A DNA stretch of 19,031 nucleotides from Anaerolineales bacterium (GTDB lineage: Bacteria; Chloroflexota; Anaerolineae; Anaerolineales; E44-bin32): positions 1 through 19,031 of the forward strand of contig JAHFAU010000018.1 in NCBI GenBank assembly GCA_023250385.1, written 5' to 3'. Shown here one piece after another: positions 6,045 to 13,510 of this stretch. Position 1 is the first letter of the stretch; each line of letters begins with the position of its first letter. The notes under the pieces were generated by a model. It was not told where the DNA came from. It worked only from the letters and a program-made list of their open reading frames with translations, and did not search any database. The position numbers and the translations under genes were made by a program.

Positions 6045-7944
6045 ATCCGCGTCCCCCGCCCCCGCCGCCGCCGCCTCCGCTGAAGCCCCCGCCGCTGAAC
6101 CCACCTCCGCTGCGGCCGCTCGAGGAGGGAGCCGACTGCAGCACCCGGCCAGCACTGTTTAACATTCTTGTCAACCCGTCGCTCATTCCCTGCAAGCTGC
6201 CGGCCAGGCCCTCGGACATCCCTTGGAGACCCCCCGGGCCGCGCAGCGGTGGGACTGCAGCACCGCCGCCTTTCCCTCCGCTCGAGACGGTGCGTGGGGA
6301 CAGTCCCCGACCGTAGTACGGCATGTACCAGCCCGGGACCGGGGTAGTCGGCTGTTGGGAAAACATGTGAATCCAAGAATCCTTGATGCCAAAGGCAATC
6401 GCGTAAGGCAAGTAGCGCTCGAACAGCTCCCCGACCTGCTGGAGATCTGCCAGCTTGTCGATACGCTCCAAATAGGTCTTGAAGGCGGTCCACTTGGCCG
6501 CGGCCTCGGCGCCCTTGCGGGTCTTGGCCGGCATCGCCCCTCCGGTGATCAGTGCCACCAGCCCGGTGAGGCCCAGCGCGCCGAACACGCACGGGAGCAG
6601 GCTCGTATAGCTCGACAGCGCGCCGGAGACAAAAACGCCGAAGAACAGTGCGGCCGCCAGTACCGCACCGCCGAGGCCGCGCCAGAGCTTGCGGGTCGTG
6701 TTCGGATTGGCGCGGAAGTACTCGCGGCTGACCATCTCCTGATAAAGGCTGCTCTGAATGGCGGGCAGCCGGGTGTAGAACTTCTCCCGCAGGTCGCTCA
6801 TCTCAACCGAGGTTTTCTCACCTCGAAAAAGCCCGGAGACGATCTCACTCTCGACCGGGTTCAGGCCATCCGCGCCGGGGGCCTGCCGGTGGAAGATGAA
6901 ATCGGTGGAGCCCAAGCCGAGCAATCCCTTGTTGGCTGTCTCTTCGATACGCAACGTGCCCTTGCGAGCGAGGTCAACGATCGTTGCGACGACATCCCGC
7001 ATGTCGGCCTGCTCGTCCAGCAAGGTGCCCATGATTCCAGGCGGCAACTCGCCGGGCGGTTCCGCCAGGTACTCCGGCACCGCGCCGATCTTGGGATCCC
7101 GGCCGCGAGCGTACCAGGCGAAATAGATCAAGGCCGGCCCGCCGAGCAGGATCAGGACGGCCAGAACCCCAAGTCCCAGGTCGACCAGATCTTTGACGTT
7201 GTCCTTGTAGTAATTCGCCGCATCGTCGGCCGCCTGCCAGCCAGGCACTTGGTCCGGGATGGCGCCGTGGCTGAATTCGATGCCAACTTCGACCGTGTCC
7301 GTACTGGATAAGGGTCCGCTTGGCAAAAAGGTGACGCTCGAGCCATCGGCGCTCTGGCTCCAAGTCGCCTCGGCGCCGGCCGAGTCGATGATTTGGAATG
7401 CGGCACCCGGCGGCAGAATGACCGTGACGCTGCTCTCTTCGATCGGGAAGTCGCGTTTGTTATCGATCCCAAACCACTGCAGCTTATCTCCGCTATCGTA
7501 AACTCGGATGGCGCCATGCACCGTGTAGGCCAGGTCGAAGGTGCGGGCCGTATCAGTGGTCGGCGGGAAGTACCAGTGGACTTCCAGTTCGTTTTCTACC
7601 TCGGAGGTCTTATAGGTAAATGGTTCTTCGCCAAACGAGGCCTCCTGGTACTTCGATCCGCCCGGCTCGCTGATGCTGACCTGGTCGATGCCCTGGGTCT
7701 TGTCGAGCGGGATGACCGCGTATCCAAAAGTGAAGGTCCCCGCGGTGAAGCGGATCCGCTGCCGTTCAACTACCCGCAGGTCGCCGTTCGGCTGGATGGC
7801 GAGGGTGACATCGAATCGCTCCCAGTAGAGGGTCTTTCCTTGCGCGGCGGCGGGGCCGGGCCAACTAATCCGCAGCAGCCCCAGCAAAAGCAGCAGGGCC
7901 CATCGCGGCCACACCGGAACTCGATGTTTCAGCGGGGGAAACAC
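6037..7944 (-). CDS. DUF2207 domain membrane protein
   Basis: A 635-residue protein with the DUF2207 layout. There is an N-terminal signal segment (ALLLLLGLL, likely cleavage after AAA near residue 34) and an extracytoplasmic beta-rich domain to about residue 245. One transmembrane helix (253-278) is followed by a cytoplasmic domain and then two helices (423-445, 447-470). The C-terminal tail is Gly/Ser-rich and ends in repeated GGGFSGGG and an oligoglycine run, as is common in this family. Its molecular role is not established. The start is GTG 7944; no ATG or Shine-Dalgarno lies nearby, and a TATCAT -10 ends 7 nt upstream, so the mRNA may be leaderless. The gene overlaps the following zinc-ribbon gene by 8 bp. 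Its cellular function and any link to purine use are unknown; I consider it an unrelated envelope unit inserted between catabolic genes. Confidence 0.85.
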   Translation of the reverse strand: MFPPLKHRVPVWPRWALLLLLGLLRISWPGPAAAQGKTLYWERFDVTLAIQPNGDLRVVERQRIRFTAGTFTFGYAVIPLDKTQGIDQVSISEPGGSKYQEASFGEEPFTYKTSEVENELEVHWYFPPTTDTARTFDLAYTVHGAIRVYDSGDKLQWFGIDNKRDFPIEESSVTVILPPGAAFQIIDSAGAEATWSQSADGSSVTFLPSGPLSSTDTVEVGIEFSHGAIPDQVPGWQAADDAANYYKDNVKDLVDLGLGVLAVLILLGGPALIYFAWYARGRDPKIGAVPEYLAEPPGELPPGIMGTLLDEQADMRDVVATIVDLARKGTLRIEETANKGLLGLGSTDFIFHRQAPGADGLNPVESEIVSGLFRGEKTSVEMSDLREKFYTRLPAIQSSLYQEMVSREYFRANPNTTRKLWRGLGGAVLAAALFFGVFVSGALSSYTSLLPCVFGALGLTGLVALITGGAMPAKTRKGAEAAAKWTAFKTYLERIDKLADLQQVGELFERYLPYAIAFGIKDSWIHMFSQQPTTPVPGWYMPYYGRGLSPRTVSSGGKGGGAAVPPLRGPGGLQGMSEGLAGSLQGMSDGLTRMLNSAGRVLQSAPSSSGRSGGGFSGGGFSGGGGGGGGGRGFG

Positions 7945-7951
7945 CGGGCTG

Positions 7952-7980
7952 ATGATACCTGCATCCCGCGGCGAAGTCGA
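7952..7980 (-). promoter_or_regulatory. Promoter giving a leaderless or near-leaderless DUF2207 transcript
   Basis: Minus strand: TCGACT (7980-7975), 17-bp spacer, TATCAT (7957-7952). Only 7 nt separate the -10 from GTG 7944, so the predicted transcription start falls at or within a base or two of the start codon. Confidence 0.45.
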
Positions 7981-8025
7981 GCGGCCGCCGATCCTACTCC
8001 GGCAGAAGAACCCCAGGCGAACGGC

Positions 8026-8550
8026 CTAAGCGCCAGATCCGACGAGCCCCGCCCGATCCCGCAGCATCCGCCACAGCCGTTCCCGAGCGCGGGAAGCGGG
8101 AACCTTGAGCTGGCTAAGGTCGGTCGCGGTGTACAGCCGATCGCCGGTGGTGTACAGAAAGCTGAATCGGCGCCAACCGCGGGACGGGATCGGCGGCTCG
8201 AGTTCCATCAGCGGCCCGAGCTGCAGTTTGTAATAGGGATGGGCAGCCCGCGGGTGGTCGGTCTCGAGGTACAGCAGCTCCCGACGGGCCATCAGCTCGA
8301 CACCCCGAACCTCGGCCAAATAGCGGACCGACCAGCGCTGTCCCTCGAAGGCGGCCGGCAGATAAAAGGCCAGCCAGTCCACCCGGACCGTTCTGGGCGC
8401 TGTCCCGAGCGGAATCCGATACCAACCCAGCGTCCGCGCGATCTCGAGATCCCGCGGCTGGTTCAGAATGGCAACCAGAACGAGGTCGTCCTCGGACAGG
8501 GAGCGGACGGCCCCTTCCGACTCGAGGTGCCGGCGGATTGCGTGCGACAT
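8026..8550 (-). CDS. Conserved-looking hypothetical protein, 174 aa
   Basis: I do not recognise a named family. The protein is soluble, with no signal peptide or membrane helix and no Cys residues. The middle part looks folded and enzyme- or DNA-end-domain-like: LVLVAILNQPRDLEIARTLG (residues 23-42), then GWYRIPLG, a WLAFYLPAAF segment, an RYLAEVRG strand and the aromatic/acidic LETDHPRAAHPYYKLQLGPL. The C-terminus is Arg-rich with ERLWRMLRDR. The start ATG 8550 follows an AG-rich leader, and a strong promoter (TTGACA/TATACT) lies immediately upstream, so the gene is its own transcription unit between the PLP enzyme and the DUF2207 gene. Function unknown; no catalytic motif is evident. Confidence 0.75.
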   Translation of the reverse strand: MSHAIRRHLESEGAVRSLSEDDLVLVAILNQPRDLEIARTLGWYRIPLGTAPRTVRVDWLAFYLPAAFEGQRWSVRYLAEVRGVELMARRELLYLETDHPRAAHPYYKLQLGPLMELEPPIPSRGWRRFSFLYTTGDRLYTATDLSQLKVPASRARERLWRMLRDRAGLVGSGA

Positions 8551-8574
8551 GTCCTCGCGCTCCTACTCCTCTCC

Positions 8575-8602
8575 AGTATAGATCATTTGTTCTAGTTGTC
8601 AA
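8575..8602 (-). promoter_or_regulatory. Strong sigma-70-type promoter for the 174-aa gene
   Basis: Minus strand: consensus TTGACA (8602-8597), 16-bp spacer, TATACT (8580-8575). It lies just downstream of the hairpin ending the previous unit. It is the closest match to consensus in the window. Confidence 0.72.
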
Positions 8603-8616
8603 GATCCGGGAACGAC

Positions 8617-8651
8617 GAGAGGCCGCTATCCCGCTGGATTGGCGGCCCCTC
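8617..8651 (-). terminator. Long hairpin after the PLP enzyme gene (terminator or mRNA 3' stabiliser)
   Basis: Ten paired positions (GAGGGGCCGC with GCGGCCTCTC, one G-U) enclose an internal 4-bp stem ATCC/GGAT with AGCG loop. It lies 25 bp past the stop at 8677. There is no T tract, so it is not a classical intrinsic terminator; it may act as an mRNA-end hairpin. Confidence 0.4.
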
Positions 8652-8676
8652 CCCGTTCGGTTTGCTTCCGGATGGA

Positions 8677-10146
8677 CTACACCGCTTCGAGCAATCCCAC
8701 CCGTTCGTTGAATGCCTGGATCTGTTCGTCGATCGCTGCGACCTGCCCCTGGATTTCGGTCCAATAGGACGGATCCACCCACTGGGCGACCAGTTCCGAA
8801 TGGGTTCGGCCCTGCTGCTCCACCCAGGTGAAGTACTTCAGATTGTGTATCCGGCGCCGGTCGGTGTAGCGCAGCTCCAGCAGCCCTTCCGTGGTCAACC
8901 CATGCAGATAGCGGGCGTCATCGGCCGCGGCCTGTGATTCACTGTACTCGCCATACTCGGCGCGCATTTCTTCCAGCCGGCTCTGGTAGAGATCCATCGA
9001 GTCGGTCAACACCGTAAGCACCAGCTCGCCCGGTCCCAGCTCGTAGTACTTGGCGAACTTGATCGCCATCGAGAGGTTGGCAATCCCCGAGAATCCTAGC
9101 AGGTCCAGCTGCTCGACTGTCCGTTCGGGGACTCCCCGCCCGGCCAGATACGTTTTTCCGACCGGTTCGTTGAACAACCGGGCCAGCGCAACGATCCCGT
9201 TGTCGTCCAGGTCAATTACCAGGTCGGTGTTCTTGACGTTGTGAATCCAGGGGACGTGCTTGTCACCGATCCCCTCGATCCGATGGGCGCCGAAGCCGTT
9301 CTCCAGCAGGGTCGGGCACTGGGCGGCTTCCCCGGCTGCGATCTTGCTCGTCGGAAAGTGCTGCTTGAGCAGGTCGCCGCAGGCCAGGGTCCCCGCCGAG
9401 CCGGTGGTCAGGGCGACTCCACGGAAGGACCCGCTGGGCTCCAGCTCGCGTTCGATCAGCTCCGCCATCGCATTTCCGGTCACGTTGTAGTGCCAGAGGT
9501 AATTTCCGAACTCCTCGAACTGGTTGAAGATCATCAGATCTTCACCCGAACGGCGCAGCTCCCAAGTCTTGTCGAAGATCTCTTTCACATTCGACTCGCT
9601 TCCGGGAGTCTTGATCACCTCCCCGGCGATCCCTGCCAGCCATTCGAACCGCTCCTTGCTCATTCCCTCCGGCAAGATGGCGATCGATTGGCAGCCGAGC
9701 AAAGCCGAGTCATATGCCCCACCGCGGCAGTAGTTTCCGGTGGAGGGCCAGACCGCCTTCTGGCGGGTCGGATCGAACTGGCCAGTCACCAAGCGGGGGA
9801 CCAGGCAGCCGAAGGCGGCGCCGACCTTGTGTGCGCCAGTGGGGAACCACTTCCCGACTAGCGCCAGGATACGGGCGTCGACCCCGGTCAGGCTCGGCGG
9901 GAACTCGAGAGCGTTGACCCTCCCGAACCCGCCACCCGAGCCGCGAGGCTCGTTCTTCCAGCTGATGCGGAACAGGTTGAGCGGGTCGAGATCCCACAGG
10001 CCAACAGTTTTCAACCGTGCCCGAATCGGGGCCGGAATTCGACTCGGATCCCGCATTTGCTCGAAGGTCGGGATGACGATCCCGCGCTCTCGGGCCCGCT
10101 CCGCAGCTCGCTCCAGCCGGCCATCCTGCACCGTGAGATCGATCAT
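8677..10146 (-). CDS. Fold-type II PLP-dependent enzyme (cysteine synthase/TrpB-like), uncharacterised subfamily
   Basis: A 489-residue protein, longer than cysteine synthase (~310) or TrpB (~400). The PLP-lysine motif is FPTGAHKVGA with K107, close to the TGAHK of TrpB. The substrate-carboxylate loop is PSTGNYCRGG at 135-144, and the phosphate-cradle loop is TTGSAGTLACGD at 247-258. Thus the catalytic core is intact. Extra segments are a ~75-residue N-terminal extension and a ~100-residue C-terminal region rich in aromatic residues. It should act on a beta- or gamma-substituted amino acid. In the E. coli purine cluster the fold-type II enzyme is diaminopropionate ammonia-lyase YgeX; this protein does not resemble YgeX closely, so any role in that step is inference only. 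Its ATG overlaps the stop of the GT2 gene by 4 bp (ATGA). Often auto-annotated as a PLP-dependent 'subunit beta' or cysteine synthase. Confidence 0.85.
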   Translation of the reverse strand: MIDLTVQDGRLERAAERARERGIVIPTFEQMRDPSRIPAPIRARLKTVGLWDLDPLNLFRISWKNEPRGSGGGFGRVNALEFPPSLTGVDARILALVGKWFPTGAHKVGAAFGCLVPRLVTGQFDPTRQKAVWPSTGNYCRGGAYDSALLGCQSIAILPEGMSKERFEWLAGIAGEVIKTPGSESNVKEIFDKTWELRRSGEDLMIFNQFEEFGNYLWHYNVTGNAMAELIERELEPSGSFRGVALTTGSAGTLACGDLLKQHFPTSKIAAGEAAQCPTLLENGFGAHRIEGIGDKHVPWIHNVKNTDLVIDLDDNGIVALARLFNEPVGKTYLAGRGVPERTVEQLDLLGFSGIANLSMAIKFAKYYELGPGELVLTVLTDSMDLYQSRLEEMRAEYGEYSESQAAADDARYLHGLTTEGLLELRYTDRRRIHNLKYFTWVEQQGRTHSELVAQWVDPSYWTEIQGQVAAIDEQIQAFNERVGLLEAV

Positions 10147-11123
10147 CGGTCCCGCTCCCCGATCGGGTCCGGTTCTTCCCGCAGGACGTATAGCGGCCGG
10201 CCCTTGGCTTCGTCGTACAAGCGGCCGACGTACTCGCCGAGAATCCCGAGCGAGATCAACTGGACGCCACCCAGGAACAACACTGCAATCAAGGTTGTCG
10301 CCTGGCCCACCAATTCCGATCGGCCGCTCAGTCGGATGAGTACGACGATGGGAATCGCAACGGCACTCAGCCCGGCGCAGATAAATCCGAAGTAGGTCGC
10401 CAGCTGGAGCGGGAAGTAGGAGAACCCGGTGACCGCGTTGAGCGCCAGGCGCAACATCTTGCGCAGCGGATACTTGGTCTCACCCGACACCCGGGCGGCA
10501 CGTTTGTAGGCTACTCCTATCTGGCGGAAGCCGACCCAGGCAACCATAGCCCGCGGAAAGCGGTGCTGTTCCCGCATCTGCTTCACCACCTCGACCACCT
10601 TCCGGTCGAGCAGACGGAAGTCTCCGGTATCCAGCGGGATATCGACGTCGGTAATGCGGTTGATCAGTCGATAGAACAGGGAGGCCGTCGCTTTCTTGAA
10701 CCAAGACTCGCCCTCTCGCTCGCTGCGGACCGCGTAGACGACCTCGAACCCCTCCCGCCATTTGCTGACCAGCTCTGCGATCAACTCCGGCGGATCTTGC
10801 AGGTCGGTGTCCATGACCACCACGGCCTGCCCCCGGCTGTAATCCAGCCCGGCGGTCAACGCGATTTGATGACCGAAATTGCGGGCAAAGAGCACCGGCC
10901 GCACCCGGGGATCCTCGAGACTCAAACCTCGGATGACCTCGGTCGAGCCGTCGCGGCTGCCATCATCCACCAGCAGCAGCTCCCAGGGCTCGTTGAGCCG
11001 ATCCATCGCGTCCCGCACTCGGCCGTAGAAGGCGCGCAGCGACCCAGCCTCATCAAAGACCGGGCCGACGATCGAGAAAGTAGGTTCCGGCATCGCGGGC
11101 TTCACTTCGACGGCTGGTAGCAT
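10143..11123 (-). CDS. GT2-family polyprenyl-phosphate glycosyltransferase (GtrB/DPM1-like)
   Basis: A 326-residue glycosyltransferase with a GT-A domain followed by two C-terminal transmembrane helices (about 232-260 and 274-300), the layout of undecaprenyl-phosphate sugar transferases such as GtrB, ArnC and YfdH. Motifs: SIVGPVFDEAGSL at 17-29, VDDGSRDGS at 52-60, MDTDLQDPPE at 104-113 (metal/nucleotide-sugar DxD region) and TGDFRL at 166-171. It would load a sugar onto a lipid carrier at the cytoplasmic membrane face. The start could be ATG 11123 (no Shine-Dalgarno) or ATG 11093, which gives an N-terminus six residues before the first beta strand and has GAAGTGAAG upstream; the second is as likely. 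Its stop overlaps the PLP-enzyme start (ATGA), an odd partnership, and it lies 124 bp after the threonine-synthase-like gene. No strong promoter was found in that gap. Confidence 0.88.
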   Translation of the reverse strand: MLPAVEVKPAMPEPTFSIVGPVFDEAGSLRAFYGRVRDAMDRLNEPWELLLVDDGSRDGSTEVIRGLSLEDPRVRPVLFARNFGHQIALTAGLDYSRGQAVVVMDTDLQDPPELIAELVSKWREGFEVVYAVRSEREGESWFKKATASLFYRLINRITDVDIPLDTGDFRLLDRKVVEVVKQMREQHRFPRAMVAWVGFRQIGVAYKRAARVSGETKYPLRKMLRLALNAVTGFSYFPLQLATYFGFICAGLSAVAIPIVVLIRLSGRSELVGQATTLIAVLFLGGVQLISLGILGEYVGRLYDEAKGRPLYVLREEPDPIGERDR

Positions 11124-11247
11124 ACGCGAACTGACAACCGTCCGCTAGAGAGCGGGCCCGTCCAGCCACCTAGCGATCCACGAGCTTGCGCCCAGATTCA
11201 TTTCAGCGATTTGGCTATGCGCAAAGCCGGTGGGAGGCCGGTAAGCA

Positions 11248-12498
11248 TCATCCTAGTGCGGCCCGCAGCGCCTCCAGAGTCGGCTCGATGATCAGCGCCT
11301 CCCCAGCTGCCCGCATCGCAGCCGGAACGTCTTTCAGCCCGCTGCCGGTGATCACCGCCACCACTTGCTCCCCCGAACCAATCAGCCCCTCTTCGACTGC
11401 CTGCACTACTCCGGCATAGGAGGCCGCCCCGGCCGGCTCGGCGAAGACTGCTTCCCGCCCGAGAGCCTGGATCGCGCTCAGGATGGCTTGGTCTTCGACG
11501 GTGAAGATCGCCCCGCCCGTCTCGCGGGCGGCGCGCAGAGCACGGATTCCGTCCCGGGGCAGATCGACCGCAATGCTGTCGGCCAGGGTGACCGCTCTCA
11601 CCGGTTCGATCGTCGAGCTGCCGGCCCGGTAGGCATTCGCCACCGCGGCCGACCCGCTGGACTGCACTCCATAGAGCCGCGGCATGCGCTCGATCCAGCC
11701 TAGCTCAAGCAGGTCTTTGAAGCCCTTGTGCAGCCCGGTGATGATGTTACCGTCCCCGACCGACACGAACACCGCTTGCGGCGCAGCCCAAGTGGCCGCT
11801 GACCGCGCCGGCGTCAGCTGCTCGCAGATCTCGTAGGCGGCGGTCTTCTTTCCTTCCGCGGTAAACGGGTTGTAACCGGTATTGCGACAGTACCAGCCGA
11901 AAGCCTTTGAGGCCTTGAGGCTCAAATCGAAGGCGTCATCGTAGCTGCCCTCGACCAGCATCACCCGCGCTCCAAAGATCAGCAATTGAGCGACCTTCGC
12001 CTGAGGCGCGGTTCGAGGCGCCAGGATCACGGCCGGCAGGCCGGCGGCCGCCGCCATCCCGGCGAGCGCCGCGCCGGCATTCCCGGTGGAGGCGGTCACT
12101 ACGGTTTCTACCCCAATCTCCCGCGCTCGCGCCACTACCACTGCGCTGGCGCGGTCTTTAAAGGAAGCGGTTGGGTTGCGCCCGTCGTCCTTCAACCAAA
12201 GCTCCCCGAGTCCCAGCTCGGCACCCAATCGATTGGCCTTCAACAGCGGCGTCCAGCCGACCGCCCGGAGCGCCGTATTTGGATACCCCGGATCGTCGAC
12301 CGGCAGCAGCGGCAGGTAGCGCCACATGGAGCCTTCCTGGCTGGCGCTGATCTGATCGGGCGAGCTCAGCTTGCGGATGCCTTCAACTTCGAGCACCAAA
12401 TCCAGATTGCCCGCGTCATTCAGACAGACACTGATTGTTTCATCCGGGCCGTATTGCTCGCCGCAGATGGAACATTGGTAACCAGTGAATTTCACCAT
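11248..12498 (-). CDS. thrC: Threonine synthase-like PLP enzyme with degenerate N-terminal zinc ribbon
   Basis: A 416-residue fold-type II PLP enzyme. The PLP lysine is K114 in NPTASFKDRASA, the STGNAG loop is at 137-142, and VSVGDGNIITGLHKGF carries the phosphate-binding loop; all are typical of threonine synthase. An N-terminal ribbon reads C9-x2-C12 and C25-x2-D28, so the fourth usual Cys is replaced by Asp. The start is ATG 12498; the longer reading from 12795 runs through the permease gene in another frame and is rejected. AGGGAG touches the ATG, so the Shine-Dalgarno spacing is unusually short. The gene is 32 bp after the permease gene and appears to be the last gene of the ABC-importer operon, which suggests a catabolic amino-acid lyase role rather than ordinary threonine biosynthesis. 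Alternatives are threonine synthase proper or a diaminopropionate/serine-type lyase. Confidence 0.83.
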   Translation of the reverse strand: MVKFTGYQCSICGEQYGPDETISVCLNDAGNLDLVLEVEGIRKLSSPDQISASQEGSMWRYLPLLPVDDPGYPNTALRAVGWTPLLKANRLGAELGLGELWLKDDGRNPTASFKDRASAVVVARAREIGVETVVTASTGNAGAALAGMAAAAGLPAVILAPRTAPQAKVAQLLIFGARVMLVEGSYDDAFDLSLKASKAFGWYCRNTGYNPFTAEGKKTAAYEICEQLTPARSAATWAAPQAVFVSVGDGNIITGLHKGFKDLLELGWIERMPRLYGVQSSGSAAVANAYRAGSSTIEPVRAVTLADSIAVDLPRDGIRALRAARETGGAIFTVEDQAILSAIQALGREAVFAEPAGAASYAGVVQAVEEGLIGSGEQVVAVITGSGLKDVPAAMRAAGEALIIEPTLEALRAALG

Positions 12499-12530
12499 CT
12501 CCCTAGGACTCGGCTTGGCAGCCGGCGGCC

Positions 12531-13499
12531 TCAATGGCCACGTTCGCCGCGGACGTACGGCAACCCGAGCGCGGCCGGCGCTCCCAGCCGCTTGCGCAGT
12601 GCCTCCCGCGAACCAATGATCAGCACCGCGATCGTGAAGGCATAAGGCAGCATCTGCAAGAAGAAGCCGTAATAGGGGTTGAAGAAGAATGGATTCCGAA
12701 ATCCGAGCAAGGTCTGGGGACCCTGGATGTCGAGGATCGTCCGACGCAGCGCACCAAAGGCATAGCCCCCGAAGGCGGCTCGCCACGGATTCCACTGAGC
12801 AAAGATCACCAACCCCACCGCGATCCAGCCCATCCCGCCGGTGGTCAGTTCGCTGAACCAGCCCGGTGAGATCGCCAGACTGATGGTGCCTCCCGCTAGT
12901 CCGGCCAACATCCCGCCAACCATCACGTAGGAGTATCGCAAGCGGTACACGTTAAGTCCCATGGCATCTGCGGCAGTGGGATTCTCGCCGACCGCCCGCA
13001 AGTGCAATCCGGGGCGGGTGTGGTTGATATAAAACCAGGCGATTGGCACAAGCAGGTACCCAATGTAGACCATGACGCTTTGCTTGGTGAACAGGATGGG
13101 GCCGAGAATCGGAATCCCGCTCAGCAGCGGGATACTCAGGGTTGGCAGCAGCGAAATTGCGCCTGCTTTGTTGAGTCCTTCGCCGATTACGAGACTCAGT
13201 CCGGTACCCAAGAAAGTGAGCGCCAGGCCGCTCACGACCTGGTCCGCCTGAAAATGGATGGTGACCACCCCATGCAGCAAGGACAAGGCTCCCGCGGCAA
13301 GCATCGCCACGATGAGGCCCAACCAACCGTTCCCGGTCGCAACCGTGATGCTGAAGGCGCTCATCGCCCCGATCAGCATCATCCCCTCCAATCCCAGATT
13401 CAGCACTCCCGCCCGCTCGGCGAAGATCTCTCCGACGGTTGCGAAGAGCAGGACCGTCCCGGTCGCCACCCCAGCCTGCAGAATGATGATGGGATCCAT
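12531..13499 (-). CDS. ABC transporter permease, nucleoside/purine (BMP) type, second subunit
   Basis: A 322-residue integral membrane protein of the branched-chain/ribose-type permease superfamily, with about eight to nine hydrophobic segments. The conserved cytoplasmic coupling motif is AGVLNLGLEGMMLIGAM (residues 30-46), and RAVGENPTAADAMGLNV lies near 165-185, both typical of the nucleoside permeases YufQ/NupQ and RnsD. It should form the pore together with the permease encoded 11 bp upstream. The ATG start is at 13499. The C-terminus ends in an Arg-rich tail. Substrate is inferred from context (purine base or nucleoside). Confidence 0.92.
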   Translation of the reverse strand: MDPIIILQAGVATGTVLLFATVGEIFAERAGVLNLGLEGMMLIGAMSAFSITVATGNGWLGLIVAMLAAGALSLLHGVVTIHFQADQVVSGLALTFLGTGLSLVIGEGLNKAGAISLLPTLSIPLLSGIPILGPILFTKQSVMVYIGYLLVPIAWFYINHTRPGLHLRAVGENPTAADAMGLNVYRLRYSYVMVGGMLAGLAGGTISLAISPGWFSELTTGGMGWIAVGLVIFAQWNPWRAAFGGYAFGALRRTILDIQGPQTLLGFRNPFFFNPYYGFFLQMLPYAFTIAVLIIGSREALRKRLGAPAALGLPYVRGERGH

Positions 13500-13510
13500 G
13501 AGTCGGTTCT

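Noticed and set aside
6045..6155. Extension of the zinc-ribbon gene upstream to 6155
   Set aside because: It translates the glycine-rich coding repeat of the DUF2207 gene in a shifted frame into an Ala/Gly-rich run without family features.
6223..8595. Long plus-strand open frames (362 and 400 residues) opposite the DUF2207 and 174-aa genes
   Set aside because: Low-complexity Arg/Gly/Pro-rich translation antisense to supported genes with promoters and motifs on the minus strand.
11124..11247. Possible promoter or terminator between the threonine-synthase-like and GT2 genes
   Set aside because: A TTGTCA hexamer and a 5-bp CCGCT/AGCGG inverted repeat (11142-11155) are present, but no correctly spaced -10 and no T tract; the gap holds nothing I can support.
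12499..12795. N-terminal extension of the threonine-synthase-like gene to 12795
   Set aside because: Almost the whole extension is the permease gene read in another frame, and its sequence (Arg/Pro-rich, no family match) is typical of a shadow frame. ATG 12498 restores the normal start before the zinc ribbon.
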